Positions 36,470 to 48,612 of a DNA stretch of 64,000 nt are shown here, piece after piece (position 1 is the stretch's first letter; each line of letters starts with the position of its first letter). The translations under genes and the position numbers were made by a program. The DNA comes from Lophium mytilinum (taxonomy: Eukaryota > Ascomycota > Dothideomycetes > Mytilinidiales > Mytilinidiaceae), in assembly GCA_010093605.1 (NCBI GenBank), contig MU004182.1, positions 130,368 to 194,367 of the forward strand, given 5' to 3'. The notes beneath the pieces are model-generated. The model had not been told where the DNA came from and did not search any database. It was given only the letters and a program-made list of their open reading frames with translations.

Positions 36470-37669
36470 CAGATGGTGCTGGGGCATCACATTTGATGTC
36501 AGTTCCGAAATGCCGTCAGTTTGTTAGTATCATGGGTAGGCTACGACGGCAAGCTAGGTAGATGCTCAGTCTCTAGGCTGATTGGCGGCAATAGCGGTAT
36601 ATCTGGAGGACATTTGCTCTAATTCCTTCACAGGAGGCTTCCCTACTGGGGGCTTGCTCGACACTGACGAAAATTTGAATAACTCTAAAGATTCATCGAT
36701 TTCATCAGCATAAGTGCCTTGATGTGTTCTGCTCAAGTATCAATGTACCGAAATGAAAAGACCAGATGCCTCTCTTGCTTCCGCAACCAATACTAAGACT
36801 TTCCTCTCCCCAGTACGCTCAATACGTCCATGAATCCGCATCACGTTTACTATAAGAATTGCTTGACGAACCTACAAATTAGACATTCAAGTTGCGCAGT
36901 TCTAATATTACTGGTTAAAAAATGGTGACTAAAGAAGTCACGAGACAAGCGCATGAAGAGCTAAGTTCTGCATGGGTTTCATATAGCAGCACTATCGAAG
37001 TGGCCTCGTCTGTGAAGGGAGCAAAGTCTGAGAGCATTCAAGCCATGAACATGTTTTAGATGCAGGAAGTCCAATGAAATGGTTGTCGTCGTAAGGTTGT
37101 GGAGTGGAGGAAACGCCTTTACGCGTCTAGGCGCTCAACCCTTTTAGTCGGGCTTCTGATGTCACACCAGGCAAGTGAGACAATCTATTCCCTAGAAGGC
37201 CCGATGGGCGCATGGCTAGCGTTATAGTGGTCGATCAAAACAGAGTGTTTCTTCACATTTTTCAGCTGTTCTTATCGTGGGATGCCTGAACACAGCTTAC
37301 ACATGTTTACTTGAAGTTCCTCAAGGATGGAATACACGCAAAGTGTGAAAATTGAAAAGAGAGAAGTTAACAACAATCGAGAGAATGGCAAGTGGTCGAG
37401 CAAGGGATGGAATAGGAGAAAGCCAATGTGAATCGACACAGGGATCAGCGCAAGCGACCGAGCCGCTGTCGTCATTCCTCAGCGCGTGTCACTAGTTCTG
37501 CCCGGTTTGTCGACCGCGGACCCAGCCTCACTGCCATTCGCCAGCGTGTCTGGAAGGCCCGTCGTCAGATAAACATGCTTTCGATTTTCCCAGGGTCCAA
37601 GGAGGTCGTCTTTTCTGCTGTCACGACGCCTCCATCTGGTAACCTCAACCTCAACATCAACCTCCCCAG
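36470..37669. other. Intergenic region
   Basis: About 1.2 kb with no supported gene. The plus strand just before 37,670 has several ATGs in short frames, but the DUF2985 protein reads cleanly from 37,670. Confidence 0.5.
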
Positions 37670-40043
37670 ATGGACCGCCTCAAAAGTGCCGCGAAGACGA
37701 CACGCGACAAACTCACCACGACCAAGAAGGAAGACCAACCCAGTGCGTCTTTGACTGTGCCGTACGCAAATGCACCCGCACACGACGGTACCAGCACGAC
37801 AGGAGTCAACGATGGAGTTATCGGTCCACGACCAGCGATAGCAGTGGAAGACTTCGCTGCAGCGCCGCCTGCTCAGTCTCCACGGTCGCCTGTCAATGTC
37901 CACAAGCCTCTGCCTACTTCTCCAGATGCAATCGATGCTGCGGTTAGAAAGACTGTATCGAGTCCATCGAGGTGAATGTCTTCGCAACTCTAAGTACGAT
38001 TGGAGATTAATCTTTACCCCTTAGCTCTGTCCAAGACCCTTCGAAGCTCACAGTACCAGCACGGGAGAGCAGCCTACCGAAGCCTATCCAGAAGCTGTAC
38101 AACAAGAGACCCAACGCAGGACCTCGGCAGCCCAGTATTGGAATTCGGCGGTTGCCCTCAGCACAGTCGATAGGCCGTATAAATACGCAAGGTGGACAGA
38201 ATGTGAACGCACTACGACCAGCGGCTAGTGTGCCGCGTTTGAATACTGTGGACGAAGACTCATCGACTCGGACTGGATCAGAGGATGGAAAGCAGACGCC
38301 TGAAGACTCAACCCTCTGGACGAGGCTACGACACGGAGTGCAGACCAAATTAGGTCGAAGAACTGCAGACAACGGCAAGGGCCCCGCCCCGACTGTGTCT
38401 TGCAACGACTACGATGCGAGCATGGTGGATGTCCTTGACACTGTTGGTAGGTCCATCGACATCAACCTCGCTCTAAACCAGTTCTAACTTGTCTTTAGAT
38501 CCAGAAGTGGCGACTCTCACATCTCTGACGAACGTCCAAAACTCTCTTTTCATCCCCCAACTTGGTAAATGGATCAATCGAAGGCCTACTTACAATCTGC
38601 GACCCAGGCCGACCCAGATGGACGAGATCGATGAGTTTGACGAAGAGGTTGCTGGTGCTGTGGGAGATGCCGAGAGGCGTGAAAAGCGGAGAGGAGCAGC
38701 CCCGAGTCTACGACGCCTGGAAACCGACACCCAAACTATCGCGACAATCGACTCCCGATTGAGTGACTCACGCTTCGCCGTATTGCCAGAAGGACGTGAC
38801 CTCAGAGGGTGGAGTGTAGACGACAAGAAGGAGCTCAACGATCACGTGCGGCACATGCTTCATTCGAAGAGGTCGCGATTCAAGCGACAGATGAGAGGTT
38901 TTGGGCAGTATATTCGAAGACGTAAGCCGCCTCACATCAACTCAAGTGGAAAGTAGCTAACAACCGAGCAGCACTTGGTTTTCTTGTCACTCTTTACGCA
39001 TTTCTTATCACTGTTTTCGGCCTTGCCTGGGTTCTATTCTTGATCGGTATGTATTCTTGAATTAGGAACCAATGGGCTTCAGCTAATTGTGGATGCTAGG
39101 TTGGATCAATGTCGGAGGAAGGCAAATCTACCTAGTCAATGTTATCGACAACATCATGGTTGCCCTCTTCGCTGTGGTCGGTGACGGCCTTGCACCATTC
39201 CGAGCAGTCGACACCTACCATATGGCCTTCATCGCGCGCTACCACCATCTTACCTGGAAACGCCGAGACCACGAAATGCTTCCTGAGCTCCGCGATCACA
39301 ACGATCTCCCTGCCACCAACGCTCCGGTCAAGCCGCACGAAACCGACGCTGACGTTGAACAAGCGCCGTGGGAGTTCACGATGCTGAGTCCGAAACAACA
39401 AGCCAAACTAGAGCACCACCAGACCAAATTCTCTAACTCTCATACTTTCTACAAGCCACACGAGACCGAGACGCATTTTGCATTCCCCTTACGTTTGCTG
39501 GTAGCTGTCGTTGTGCTGCTAGACTGCCACTCCTTGTTTCAGATTGCTCTTGGTGCATGCACGTGGGGCATCTACTATAAAAGACGGCCGTTCGCGTTGA
39601 CGACTGTCATCCTTTGCTGCTCGATCACGTGCAATGCCACTGCTGGTCTATTGATTTTGATTGGCGACAAGAGGACCCGAAAGAAGGACGTCTTGGAACG
39701 TATGAACCGTCAAGAATTGACTGAAGAAGCTATGGACATTATTATGGAGAAGAAAGAAAAAGAAAAAGAGGAAAGGGAGAGGGAGGAGGAATCGGATTTA
39801 GACACTCAGCCGGGGCACTCCAAGCACGGGAGTGGCGTGGGTCTGATGGACAAGATTCGGAGTCCTACGGATGTTGACAAACGAGGAAGTGGTGCGGGTC
39901 TAATAGAGAAATTGCGCATCCCGACGGAGAGCGAGAAACGAGGGAGTGGGGCAGGCCTGAAGGACAAGTTGCGGAGCCCGACGGATGGTGAGAAGCGAGG
40001 AAGCGGTGCTGGGCTTAAAGATAGGATTGGATTGAAGAGGTGA
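37670..40043 (+). CDS. DUF2985 integral membrane protein with C-terminal repeat
   Basis: The exons are 37670-37971, 38025-38446, 38499-38921, 38972-39046 and 39100-40043, giving 721 residues. The N-terminal third is disordered and Pro/Ser-rich. The DUF2985 core starts near FKRQMRGFGQYIRRPLG, continues through a membrane span (FLVTLYAFLITVFGLAWVLF) and GWINVGGRQIYLVNVIDN, and includes GDGLAPFRAVDTYHM. Two more spans follow (LRLLVAVVVLLDCHSLFQIA and FALTTVILCCSITCNA), then a charged coiled coil (MEKKEKEKEEREREEE) and four 19-residue repeats of the KRGSGAGLKDKLRSPT type. The family is fungal and of unknown function. Confidence 0.9.
39828..40040 (+). repeat. 57-bp coding tandem repeat
   Basis: Nearly four units of 57 bp encode GSGxGLxxKxRxPTxxxKR at the C-terminus of the DUF2985 protein. 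Units differ by several substitutions, so the array is not freshly expanded, but copy number may vary between strains. Confidence 0.9.
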
Positions 40044-41278
40044 TATTGAGATAGAGCCGGAGTAGAAGTCGACTCGAGGTGGTAATGATAGAGTAGTGTA
40101 TATATCCAATCACATGCCTTATACGGCAATGCCTTTTACGACACTATATTCTCTTGGGCAAAGCCAGAATAGTCATTCTCATCAAACTCTCCTACTCCCT
40201 AGGATCCGGCATCCCAGTCCATTCTAAGCATTACGTCTTAAAGATACTTGCAATGATGCTTTTAACGCTGATGACGTGACGTATTACACACATTCCACAC
40301 CAAGACAGGAAATTTCCCAACAACGTTCAGCTTCCATTCTAAATAGCCAGAGCCGAAAATTAATCAGATCATTAAGAACTAGGGACAACAAGCACAGATG
40401 AAGCTTAATCGCTAGTGCCCGACATGCCCATGGATTGCGAGACAGCTGGCAAGTCTTGGCGGCCCTTAGGTAAGGGTGACAACAAAGTTGGAACCTCATT
40501 CCCCTCCCTTCCGTCTCCAACCACCCATCATCATCTCATCTCCACATCATGTTCACGTGCAAAGTCCTCGAAGCATCAACGGCCATTCGGAAAAGTTCCC
40601 TGCTCCATCTGCGGGGTCGCTCATCGTACCCATTTTCGAGGTGATCACAAGAACCAGGCCTTCCGAAGCCTGATAGCATGATTCGACGTACCAAGTTTTG
40701 GGCCTGCGCCTCACCGTGCAAGATTCTGCGTGCCGAAAGCCTAATGTGGCGCGCGTCTGCCAGGTTATTGGCTGGCCACGACGACAGCGACGCGTGCAAG
40801 ATCACCTGCTGGCATGCTGCCTGTCCAGCGACCTTGGCTTCTGCGTTTCAGCCAGGATGACCGGTCCTGACGAGAATTCGAGATGAGGTCGGTAGGCACG
40901 GCAGGATGGGTTGTGCAGGTAAAACAAGGCCGACGGGTTCTTGTGGCACGCTGCAGGGCCAATGGGATGATGGAGGACTGGGGACCACGAGATTTGGCAC
41001 AGCGCGGCCAGCTACGTGGCGGACTTCCTGACATGGTGTGACTAACCTCTGGGACTGACGTCGTTGTTTGTTGGTGGTGTTTAATTGGGTTCTTAAGGGG
41101 TGGAGGGCCTCGCTCGTTTGGTGGGCAAACAAAGAGCACAGCACAGCAAGTGAACATCTGTTTCCGCTTGCATCAATTTCACTTTCTTGACTTCATTGCC
41201 AACAATACCTATTAAGCAGCTCTCACTGCAAAACTTTTTGGGACAACAGACTTCTTAGTTGCACTGAAGTAGTCGACC
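40044..41278. other. Intergenic region
   Basis: About 1.2 kb. Overlapping open frames on both strands at 40.4-41.15 kb lack motifs. Pyrimidine-rich sequence with CTTTCTTGACTTC precedes the MARVEL gene start. Confidence 0.5.
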
Positions 41279-42007
41279 ATGATTCTCTCACGCCTGGTAT
41301 CAATCTTCCTTCGCTTCGGCGAATTCGTGTGCGCTGCGGTAAGTAACTCTTCACACTATACCCTCTTCTACCACTGTCTACAGTGCTCCAACGTACTATT
41401 CATATTCCCACGTGGAAGCTTTGTCCTTTCGAACGATCGTGGCGCCCACCACAGCACCATCTCAGACGATGCCGCGCTCGAATTCCCTTGAACAAACCAC
41501 TAATCGTGCATATCTAGGTCGTCCTAGGACTAAGCGCCAACTTCCTCCATCAATATCACAAATATGGTGTCGGTCCCGAGGGCCGCGAGATCTACGCCGT
41601 AATCATCTCCACCCTCAGCGTGCTCCTCGCCCTCATCTGGCTCCTCCCTTTCACGTCCCAGTTCATGCACTACCCCTTCGACCTCTTCATCTCAGCCGCC
41701 TGGTTCGCTGCGTTCGGTGTCTTCGTCAATTGGATCCACAAGCTACCGTGCGGAGGCATCTGGCACTGGAGCGGACTCGCGAATGGCGGGTATTGTAGCC
41801 AGTGGAAGGCGGCGGAGGCTTTCAGTTTCATTGGCGCATGCTTCTGGCTTGCGAGTGCGCTTTTGGTGAGTCTTCTATATATGTGAGAATGTTGGAGATA
41901 AACTGACAGTGGTGTAGGGACTCTATGTCTATCATAAGCTTGGCAATCGGAATGCGACTACTGATGGTACCACCCACCGCCGTCGCTGGGGCAGGTCGCA
42001 CGTCTAA
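41279..42007 (+). CDS. MARVEL-domain four-span membrane protein
   Basis: The exons are 41279-41338, 41518-41865 and 41918-42007, giving 165 residues. Four hydrophobic spans match the MARVEL layout: FGEFVCAAVVLGLSANFL, EIYAVIISTLSVLLALIWLL, YPFDLFISAAWFAAFGVFV and FSFIGACFWLASALLGLYV. The loop before span 4 carries the pair of cysteines usual in this group (CGGIWHW and YCSQWKAAEAF). A basic tail ends RRRWGRSHV. MARVEL proteins organise membrane domains and junction or vesicle membranes; in fungi most are uncharacterised. Length and topology support the call. Confidence 0.87.
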
Positions 42008-43169
42008 ATGACGCTGAAGCTCGGTCTTTGGACCGCTGCAGATTATTTGAATGAGGGGCGGGTAGTCTAATGGAAGCTGGGCGATGGGAAAGGAATGAGT
42101 GGTTTCTAGCCGGGAGTTGGTTCTAAGGTGTCTTCAGCTTCATACCCAAATTGATTTAATGGAGTTTTTGGTTGGATGTTGCAGCTATTGCTCGGGGTAC
42201 TTTCAGATGCTTGATATTACGACTCAATGCCAATGTTACAAAGGGTGCGGCCGAGTGCAGAATCAAGTCGCGAGTAGGTAAGCGAGACGAGGAACATCAA
42301 AACTGCCTCTACCCAGCACCTTTCTATCGCTGCAATTCCACAATCTAGCACGAAAAGCAAGGTCTAAATTGCTAGATGTCTTTTCCGGGACATATTTATT
42401 AGTTGGCACAAAATAAGGGAAATTATTGCTTTGGCGTTGGTGTTGTGCGGCTGTATTGCGAATGCGTGGATCTGATTGGTACTTGATTATGCACTCGGCG
42501 GCACCCTTTGTACATGCCTAAGGACTTCGGCAATGCGGGTGATATTGTCAATAGCACTACTAGAAATTCCGTTAGGCAAATAACCCCCGGCTATATACCT
42601 CGATTCATGGTCGTTCAATAGCAAGTAAGTAGCTATTCTACTTCATTGACTATTCTACGTACCTTACTCATTGCTGCCTAAGATTCACCGACCAATCGGA
42701 GATCATTATATCCGAATACGGATTAAAACGGCTTTAACTCATTCTACCTCTTACTTCTCCGCTCAGGTTACAGCACCATTAACATGTAGTAGCTGTATCA
42801 AGACAACTAAAAGGCATGGCAAGAAAGTCGTGCGCAAGCACTACTTCACAGGGTCTTAGGATTCTGCGTCAGGGATTAATTTGGCCTAGTTTGCTTTCTC
42901 CGCTCGGCTACCAGCGCCAGTGTCATCATTCAGGACCTCATCCACTTCACTACTTAAATGACACGACTCTAGTACTTCCCCAGCTATATTAATCTGTAAC
43001 ACTGTGTAGAGTTCTTTTCTTATGCAAAACCTTATATTAAGTCGTTAAGTGGACGCTTTCTACCTTTCTTCGAGTTCGAAGGCGCGACCACTCAGTGACG
43101 TCGTTAGTCGCCTTGGTGGCGTTGCTTCTCTATTCTCTATTCCCACGTCACAGATTCTCAACTTTGATC
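42008..43169. other. Intergenic region
   Basis: About 1.2 kb with no supported gene. A weakly repeated phrase starting TTCTCCGCTC occurs near 42.76 and 42.90 kb. The final bases are the sphingomyelinase promoter. Confidence 0.45.
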
Positions 43170-45233
43170 ATGAAGAGGTTTCTCTTTTTGCTGGTACTCT
43201 TATTTGGGGTGTCTTTAGCAACTTTACCCAAAAATGATGCCCCTGGAACGATGTTGAGGATAGAGGGCGAGGAGCTGATTGACGACATTTCCTACAGCTT
43301 CGAGAATGGAGCGACTTGCACAGCTTGCGAGGTCAGCAATCTCACTACCAAAGGAAGCAATGTCCGAATCCTGGCTAATGTGCTTCAGACAATCCTAGTA
43401 GTCCTTAAGCGTCTTGTGAAAGCCAACGAATCTCTCTTCCTCTCCACCATCACTCAAATATGCAAACTTGCAGGGGTACGCAAGACGTGAAATTGGACCG
43501 CAACTTACTAATGAGTTTCTAGGAAGATCCCGACGCGTGTGAAGGCGCAGTCGCCCGCGAAGGCCCAATCATTGCGTATGCCCTTCGGCAAATCGAAACC
43601 GGGTCAAAGACCTCGAAGTTGTTCTGTATTACTTTCATGGGCGTTTGTGACTATCCGGCGGTTACGCCTTATGAAGTATCTTTTCCTAAGAAGGCATCAC
43701 GGAGGCCAAGACCTGTCCCCAGTAAAGAGCCACCAATACGTTTCGTCCACTTCAGCGATATACACGTGGATCGACTCTATGCTCCTGGAACTAGTACCAA
43801 CTGCACGACATACCTTTGCTGTAGAGCGGATAGTATATCTAAATCTCCCGGGGGCAGTGATGTTCCCGCTGGGCCGTATGGGGACCACCACTGCGACGTC
43901 CCGCTAAGCCTCGAGATGAGCATGTATCGCGCTATCGAGGACATGGGTCATTCCTTCAGCATTTTCACTGGCGACATCATCGACCATGCGATATGGAACA
44001 CTACTCAAGCTCAAAGTACCATCAATATAAACCTGGCTTACGCTGAGATGAGTTCACTTGGACACATATACGGCACCATCGGCAACCACGAAGCCGATCC
44101 TGTGAACTCTTTCCCTTCTACGGCTGTCGGGTCTGCTCCCCAGTGGGTTTACGACACCCTCTCCTCTCTCTGGTCTCGGTGGATTGGAGACGAAGCTGCA
44201 ACCGCAGAGAAGAACTTCGGCGCCTACTCCGCCAAACACCCCGGCACGAACCTCCGCATCATCTCGCTAAACACCAATCTCTACTACATCCAGAATTACT
44301 GGCTATACCAAGACCCAATGGAGCGCGACCCCAGCGGCCAACTCTCCTGGCTCGTCCGCGAACTCCAAGCCGCCGAAGACGCCGCCGACCGCGTCTACAT
44401 CATCGGCCACATGCCCATGGGCTTGCGCGACGCCTTCCACGACTACTCAAACTACTTCGACCAGGTCGTGAACCGGTACGAAGCCACCATCGCCGCGATG
44501 TTCTTCGGTAAGCACCTCCCTCCCCTCCCCGAGATACCCATGTAGTTTTACCCCTGACACCCCCCTCAAAGGCCACACGCACACCGACGAACTCGAGCTC
44601 TCCTACTCCTCCTCCACCAACCGCCACTTCTCCACCGCCTCCGCAGTCTCCTACATCGCCCCCGCCCTGACCCCCAACGCCGGCCACCCCTCCTTCCGCG
44701 TCTACACCATCGACCCCGCCACCTTCGCGGTGCTGGACAGCGTCACCTACATCGCCAACATGTCCGCCCCCGCGTTCCAGACCACCGGCCCCGTGTGGGA
44801 GAAGTACTACTCGGCGCGCGAAGTCTACGGGCCGTTGGTGACGCCGCCGCTGGAGGCAGGTGATGAGCTGAGTCCTGCGTTCTGGCATAACGTGACGGAG
44901 GCGTTTGAGCGGGACGAGGGGGCGTTTAAGGGGTACTGGGGGCGGAAGAGGAGGGAGTGGGAGGTGGAGGAGTGTGCGGGTGGGGAGGGAGAATGTAGGG
45001 AGAGGGAGGTGTGTCAGATGAGGGCGGCGCGTGCGGAGGATAATTGTGTGGTGCCGAAGTTGGGGTTTCATTATGAGAGGTTACTGGAAGCTATTCCGGG
45101 ATTGGTGGAGGGAAGAGAGAGAGAAGAGGATGTGTGTGGTGGGAGTATGGGGAAGAGGATTTTGGGAGCGTTGATGGGGAGGAAGGATTTGGTGGAGGTG
45201 TTGGTTGGGAGGATGATGGAGATAGAGAACTGA
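43170..45233 (+). CDS. Secreted acid sphingomyelinase-like phosphodiesterase
   Basis: The exons are 43170-43475, 43523-44507 and 44572-45233, giving 650 residues. A clear signal peptide (MKRFLFLLVLLFGVSLA) is followed by a saposin-B-type domain with paired cysteines (CTACEVSN, ITQICKLAG, LFCITFMGVCDYP). The calcineurin-like metallophosphatase core has all metal-site motifs: FSDIHVDRLY, GDIIDH, GNHEADP, IIGHMPMG and GHTHTDEL. A long C-terminal region contains additional cysteines. The family cleaves sphingomyelin to ceramide and phosphocholine, using zinc, at the cell surface or in acidic compartments. Fungal substrates may instead be inositol-phosphoryl lipids; that is inference. Confidence 0.95.
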
Positions 45234-45570
45234 GCGTAGCCTTTCGATTCTGAAGCTGTGTAAGTTTCAATGCATTTTTGTACTCGCTCTTCATTTGGTC
45301 TTTATAATCATCGGGACCGGGTCAATTTCTCTTGTCTCGCAGTAGAAGTGTTGTAAGACAACGTATATCACGTGAACGTCACGCGCCGCGACGATGATGT
45401 AACCCTCCAAAACCTCGACTACGTCTATGAAAGTCTTAAGCAACGTCGTATATCGGATGATCGTTAGACCCAAATCTCGGTATCCGTTTACGCGCTGCTA
45501 TCATAAAGAGCGCGAGCTACACCACCCCCAAACGCCCCCTTTTCACCCCAGCACCTCTCACCAAAAGCTT
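45234..45570. other. Convergent 3' gap
   Basis: A short gap between the 3' end of the sphingomyelinase gene (plus) and the 3' end of the F-box-like gene (minus), so it holds two terminators. Two TCACG motifs occur near 45.37 kb. Confidence 0.45.
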
Positions 45571-46400
45571 TCACAACAGCCGTATACAAGTTCTGCGGCC
45601 CAAACTATTCCCCTTCCTCTTCGTCCGCATACACTTCCTCAACACCCTATGTACCTCCCCCAACGTCAGCCCCGCCGCCGCCTCCTCCTTCGCCTCAATC
45701 TTCACAGTCATAGCCCACGGCTCCGCCCTCCAATTCCCCTCCATCCTAATCCATTTCAGCTCCACCTCCGCCGCCCGACACGGCGGCTGCGTTACCAGCA
45801 TCCCCCGCACCGTCCGCGGCAGCTCCTCCCGCGCCTCGACACTCTTAAAAAAGCGCGTGAATTCGACGTCCACTTCTACCTGGAAATCGCGGTGGTGCTG
45901 GTTTCCGCCGTCCCAGGATGACAGGATGGGATTGAGCCAGTTTCGCGCCGCGCCGCGGCGACTGCGTTCTGGTTCGTGGCGTCGGTGTCACCAGGGGCGG
46001 GGGCGGGGGCGGGCAGGGGGAGCAGAAATAGGGGAGCGCGTAGGCGGGTGAAGTTCATGATGACGGATTGCCAGAATCGGCTGACGCGGCACAGGGCGAG
46101 GAGGTGGTAGAGGGGGTCACCGTAAAGGATGTAGTCGGGGTCTTCGAAGGCGCGGTCGAGCCATGTGGGGTCGTCCTCGTGGTCGTAGAAGGTGGATTCG
46201 AGGAAAAGGAGGATGGCTTCGAGGAGTTCGGGGATGTTGAGGGCGCGTGAGGCGGCGGTTTGGGGGGTTGTCATGGTCTGGAGGGAGACGGTGGGGGACT
46301 CGAACGTTGGGGTGTTTGGGGTTCTGATAGGTGCCGAGAGGGAGGACGTCTCTTCTTTTGGAGTTCGTTGTAGTGGAGAACCATGGGATCCGCTTCTCAT
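45571..46400 (-). pseudogene. F-box-like protein gene with a one-base frame break
   Basis: On the minus strand an open frame from ATG 46400 (or 46274, MTTPQTAASRALNIPELLEA) encodes an F-box-like segment: LNIPELLEAILLFLES, then LLALCRVSRFWQSVIMNFTR, then LRAPLFLLPLP, a common fungal layout. Protein-like sequence then moves to another frame, with NWLNPILSSWDG and QVEVDVEFTRFF through to the stop at 45571. The switch lies in a GC-only run near 45,943-45,962 with no room for an intron. It is either a true frameshift or a base error in that run. F-box proteins recruit substrates to SCF ubiquitin ligases. The gene is listed as broken with caution. Confidence 0.6.
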
Positions 46401-46729
46401 GGAGTCTTACTCAGGTGGCGGGGAATATAAACTTTGAAGCGGGGCTGTCATGCACGAAGGCAAGAAAAGCGCATAACGCTAGCGATATATCATTATGTGG
46501 GTCATGTGATCTCGTATCTCGTAGAGAGAAGCCTTGTGTTACATGTGCTAACAGATGTGTTGCCGATCCGCATGAAAGATAGGTCTTTGCGGACACGGAA
46601 CATGTCCCGATGGGGCTCAGTACTGAGGGACCCTTTCAGACGAGGTGAACCATCAACATCCCAAAAGTAGACTCGCGGATATTATAGGTAGTCTTGTTTG
46701 GACTATAAAGAGTACATCAGCGTGATGTG

Positions 46730-48612
46730 CTAGCATGACATGTTTCTAGTGCCAAACTTACTGTTACTGGTACGCATGAACGGATACTTGACACCCATTG
46801 CCGGACTCAGTTTCCATCTCTCGGTATTCGCAATACAGTACTTTGCCGTGAACTGTGCCTGCAGATCCTGTACAAGCCTAGCGTTGAAACGTCTAGATGC
46901 CGCGCTCGGAGCAGGGCAAGTAGCAATTTCCTTGCTACTAAATTCGACTTCGGCATCCATCTCCTGCTTGAACTGTAATATTGCTGCTGCGGGCTCTACA
47001 GGCAGCTCCTCTGGAGCAAAAGTCTTGCGTATAAACTTGTTCGAGTCTAAGGAGGATTCCAGGCTCCGAGTCCCATCTACACCTTCATATGACTCCTGGC
47101 GATCGTACAATTCGGAAGTCACAAGTTTTTTTCGTGTTTCGAGGAATAGTGAAAACATTAGCACTGCAACGCCTAGGTGAGGTAGTTCGAGGACAGCGTT
47201 TTCTAGGATATCTTGCAATACGTCGCCGGGGTCGATAGTATCCTTCCGGAAAAGCACCTGGTCGCGTAACTCGGGCCATGGGATATAATCGAGCCAAGGA
47301 GAGTAGCGAGTTGTGTTGATGACAACGGACTGTAGGTCGCTAGGGCGAAATGGCTCAAGGATAGCTTGGCGATTTGCAGCAGTAGGCTCGAGGCGCCACC
47401 GAACGATGGACTCGTGGAGTTTTCCTTGGCCCTGGGGCATACGTGAGCACAGGATGAATGAAATATGTTACTGAAGTTCTTACGATACATAGTGCGTATT
47501 CACCGCAATGAGTCCAAGAGAAGAGAACGCGCACCGCTGCTGCTAGCAAGGATTTCCAATCAGCCTCTGTTAGTTGCTGCATCTGGGAAATGTAGATTAA
47601 TAGCACATGCTCGAAGTGCTCAATTACGGAGGAAGATCCAAAGGAAGCATTGAGGCTAGGTCTAGATGCCGTATCCACTAATTGAGATTCGGCGTGTAGT
47701 TCAGCTGGTTGACTGTTGTACAACTGGAAGAAAGAGTCTTCATCACGTTGTTGACTTTGTTGGGGAGACCGGTTTGATGTTAGAAGTATCTCGTGAGCCC
47801 TCATCTCGTGAAAAGAAAGCTGGTTCCCAGTGTTGTAAGCCATATCTGGTGTCTGCGTTTCGACATGCTGCCGATTGGGGTCATTGGACTGGAGAAGGTC
47901 TTTGATGGGTTTCAGAACAAGTTCACCCGCGGCGTTGAAATTGAAGGCATCAAGGCATTGCGAAGAGTCGTGAGAGGACTTGGCTAAGGTATTGAAGGTT
48001 GCGTTTGAGGTTATAACGGGGAAAGTTCCTGAATCATGTCCCATTGTGTGGTCCCAGATCATGTTTTCGTGAAGCTCCTGGCGAGGGCCACTAAAGTGCA
48101 CCGATGACGCATGAACCGTCGGTTCTTGCAACCCAGAGCTTGTAGCAATTGATTGAATAGTGGGATCTGACGGTTCAGAAGCCTCTCTATAGCCTGTCCG
48201 GGCAATGAGTCTCTCATATATAGCATCACCTACATGGTTTACTGCATCAGCTTAGTCCGCAGACTCCGCAGCATCACTCACCTGCACCATCCGCCGCCTG
48301 CGTGCTCAAATTGATCATACTCTTCCTCATTTTCAACAAGCCCTGCTTCAATTTCGTGTTTTCATCCAAGACCTCCAGAAAAGTCTTGGTGAGCTTCGGG
48401 TTACCCTCCATCCAGGTAGCATCATCCTCGCCCGCACCATCCTCATCAACAGTAGACCGTATCCGATGAACAAAGGATTCGAGCTCCTGGATGCGCGCAA
48501 GCTGTTTCTCGCGGGCGTGCTGCTGCGCGATGCGGTTCTGAACCCTCTTGCGCTCGACCTTAGATTCCGCAAGGCCTGTAGAGGCCTGGGAGGTCTTCCG
48601 ACGGGAACTCAT
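46730..48612 (-). CDS. bZIP transcription factor with DUF3425 domain
   Basis: The exons on the minus strand are 48612-48282, 48229-47484 and 47431-46730, giving 592 residues. The start is the ATG of MSSRRKTSQA; upstream codons in frame have no ATG. A short bZIP region occupies residues 15-60 (VERKRVQNRIAQQHAREKQ then LARIQELESFVHRI). A disordered middle follows. The DUF3425 region in the C-terminal half includes ESIVRWRLEPTAANRQAIL, PFRPSDLQS and YSPWLDYIPWPELRDQVL. This bZIP plus DUF3425 pairing is common in filamentous ascomycetes, often as regulators of secondary metabolism or stress. Targets are unknown. It is divergent from NAA20. Confidence 0.9.

Noticed and set aside
42740-42930. Repeated phrase TTCTCCGCTC with similar flanks
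   Set aside because: The similarity covers only about 25 bp with several mismatches; too short to call a repeat family.
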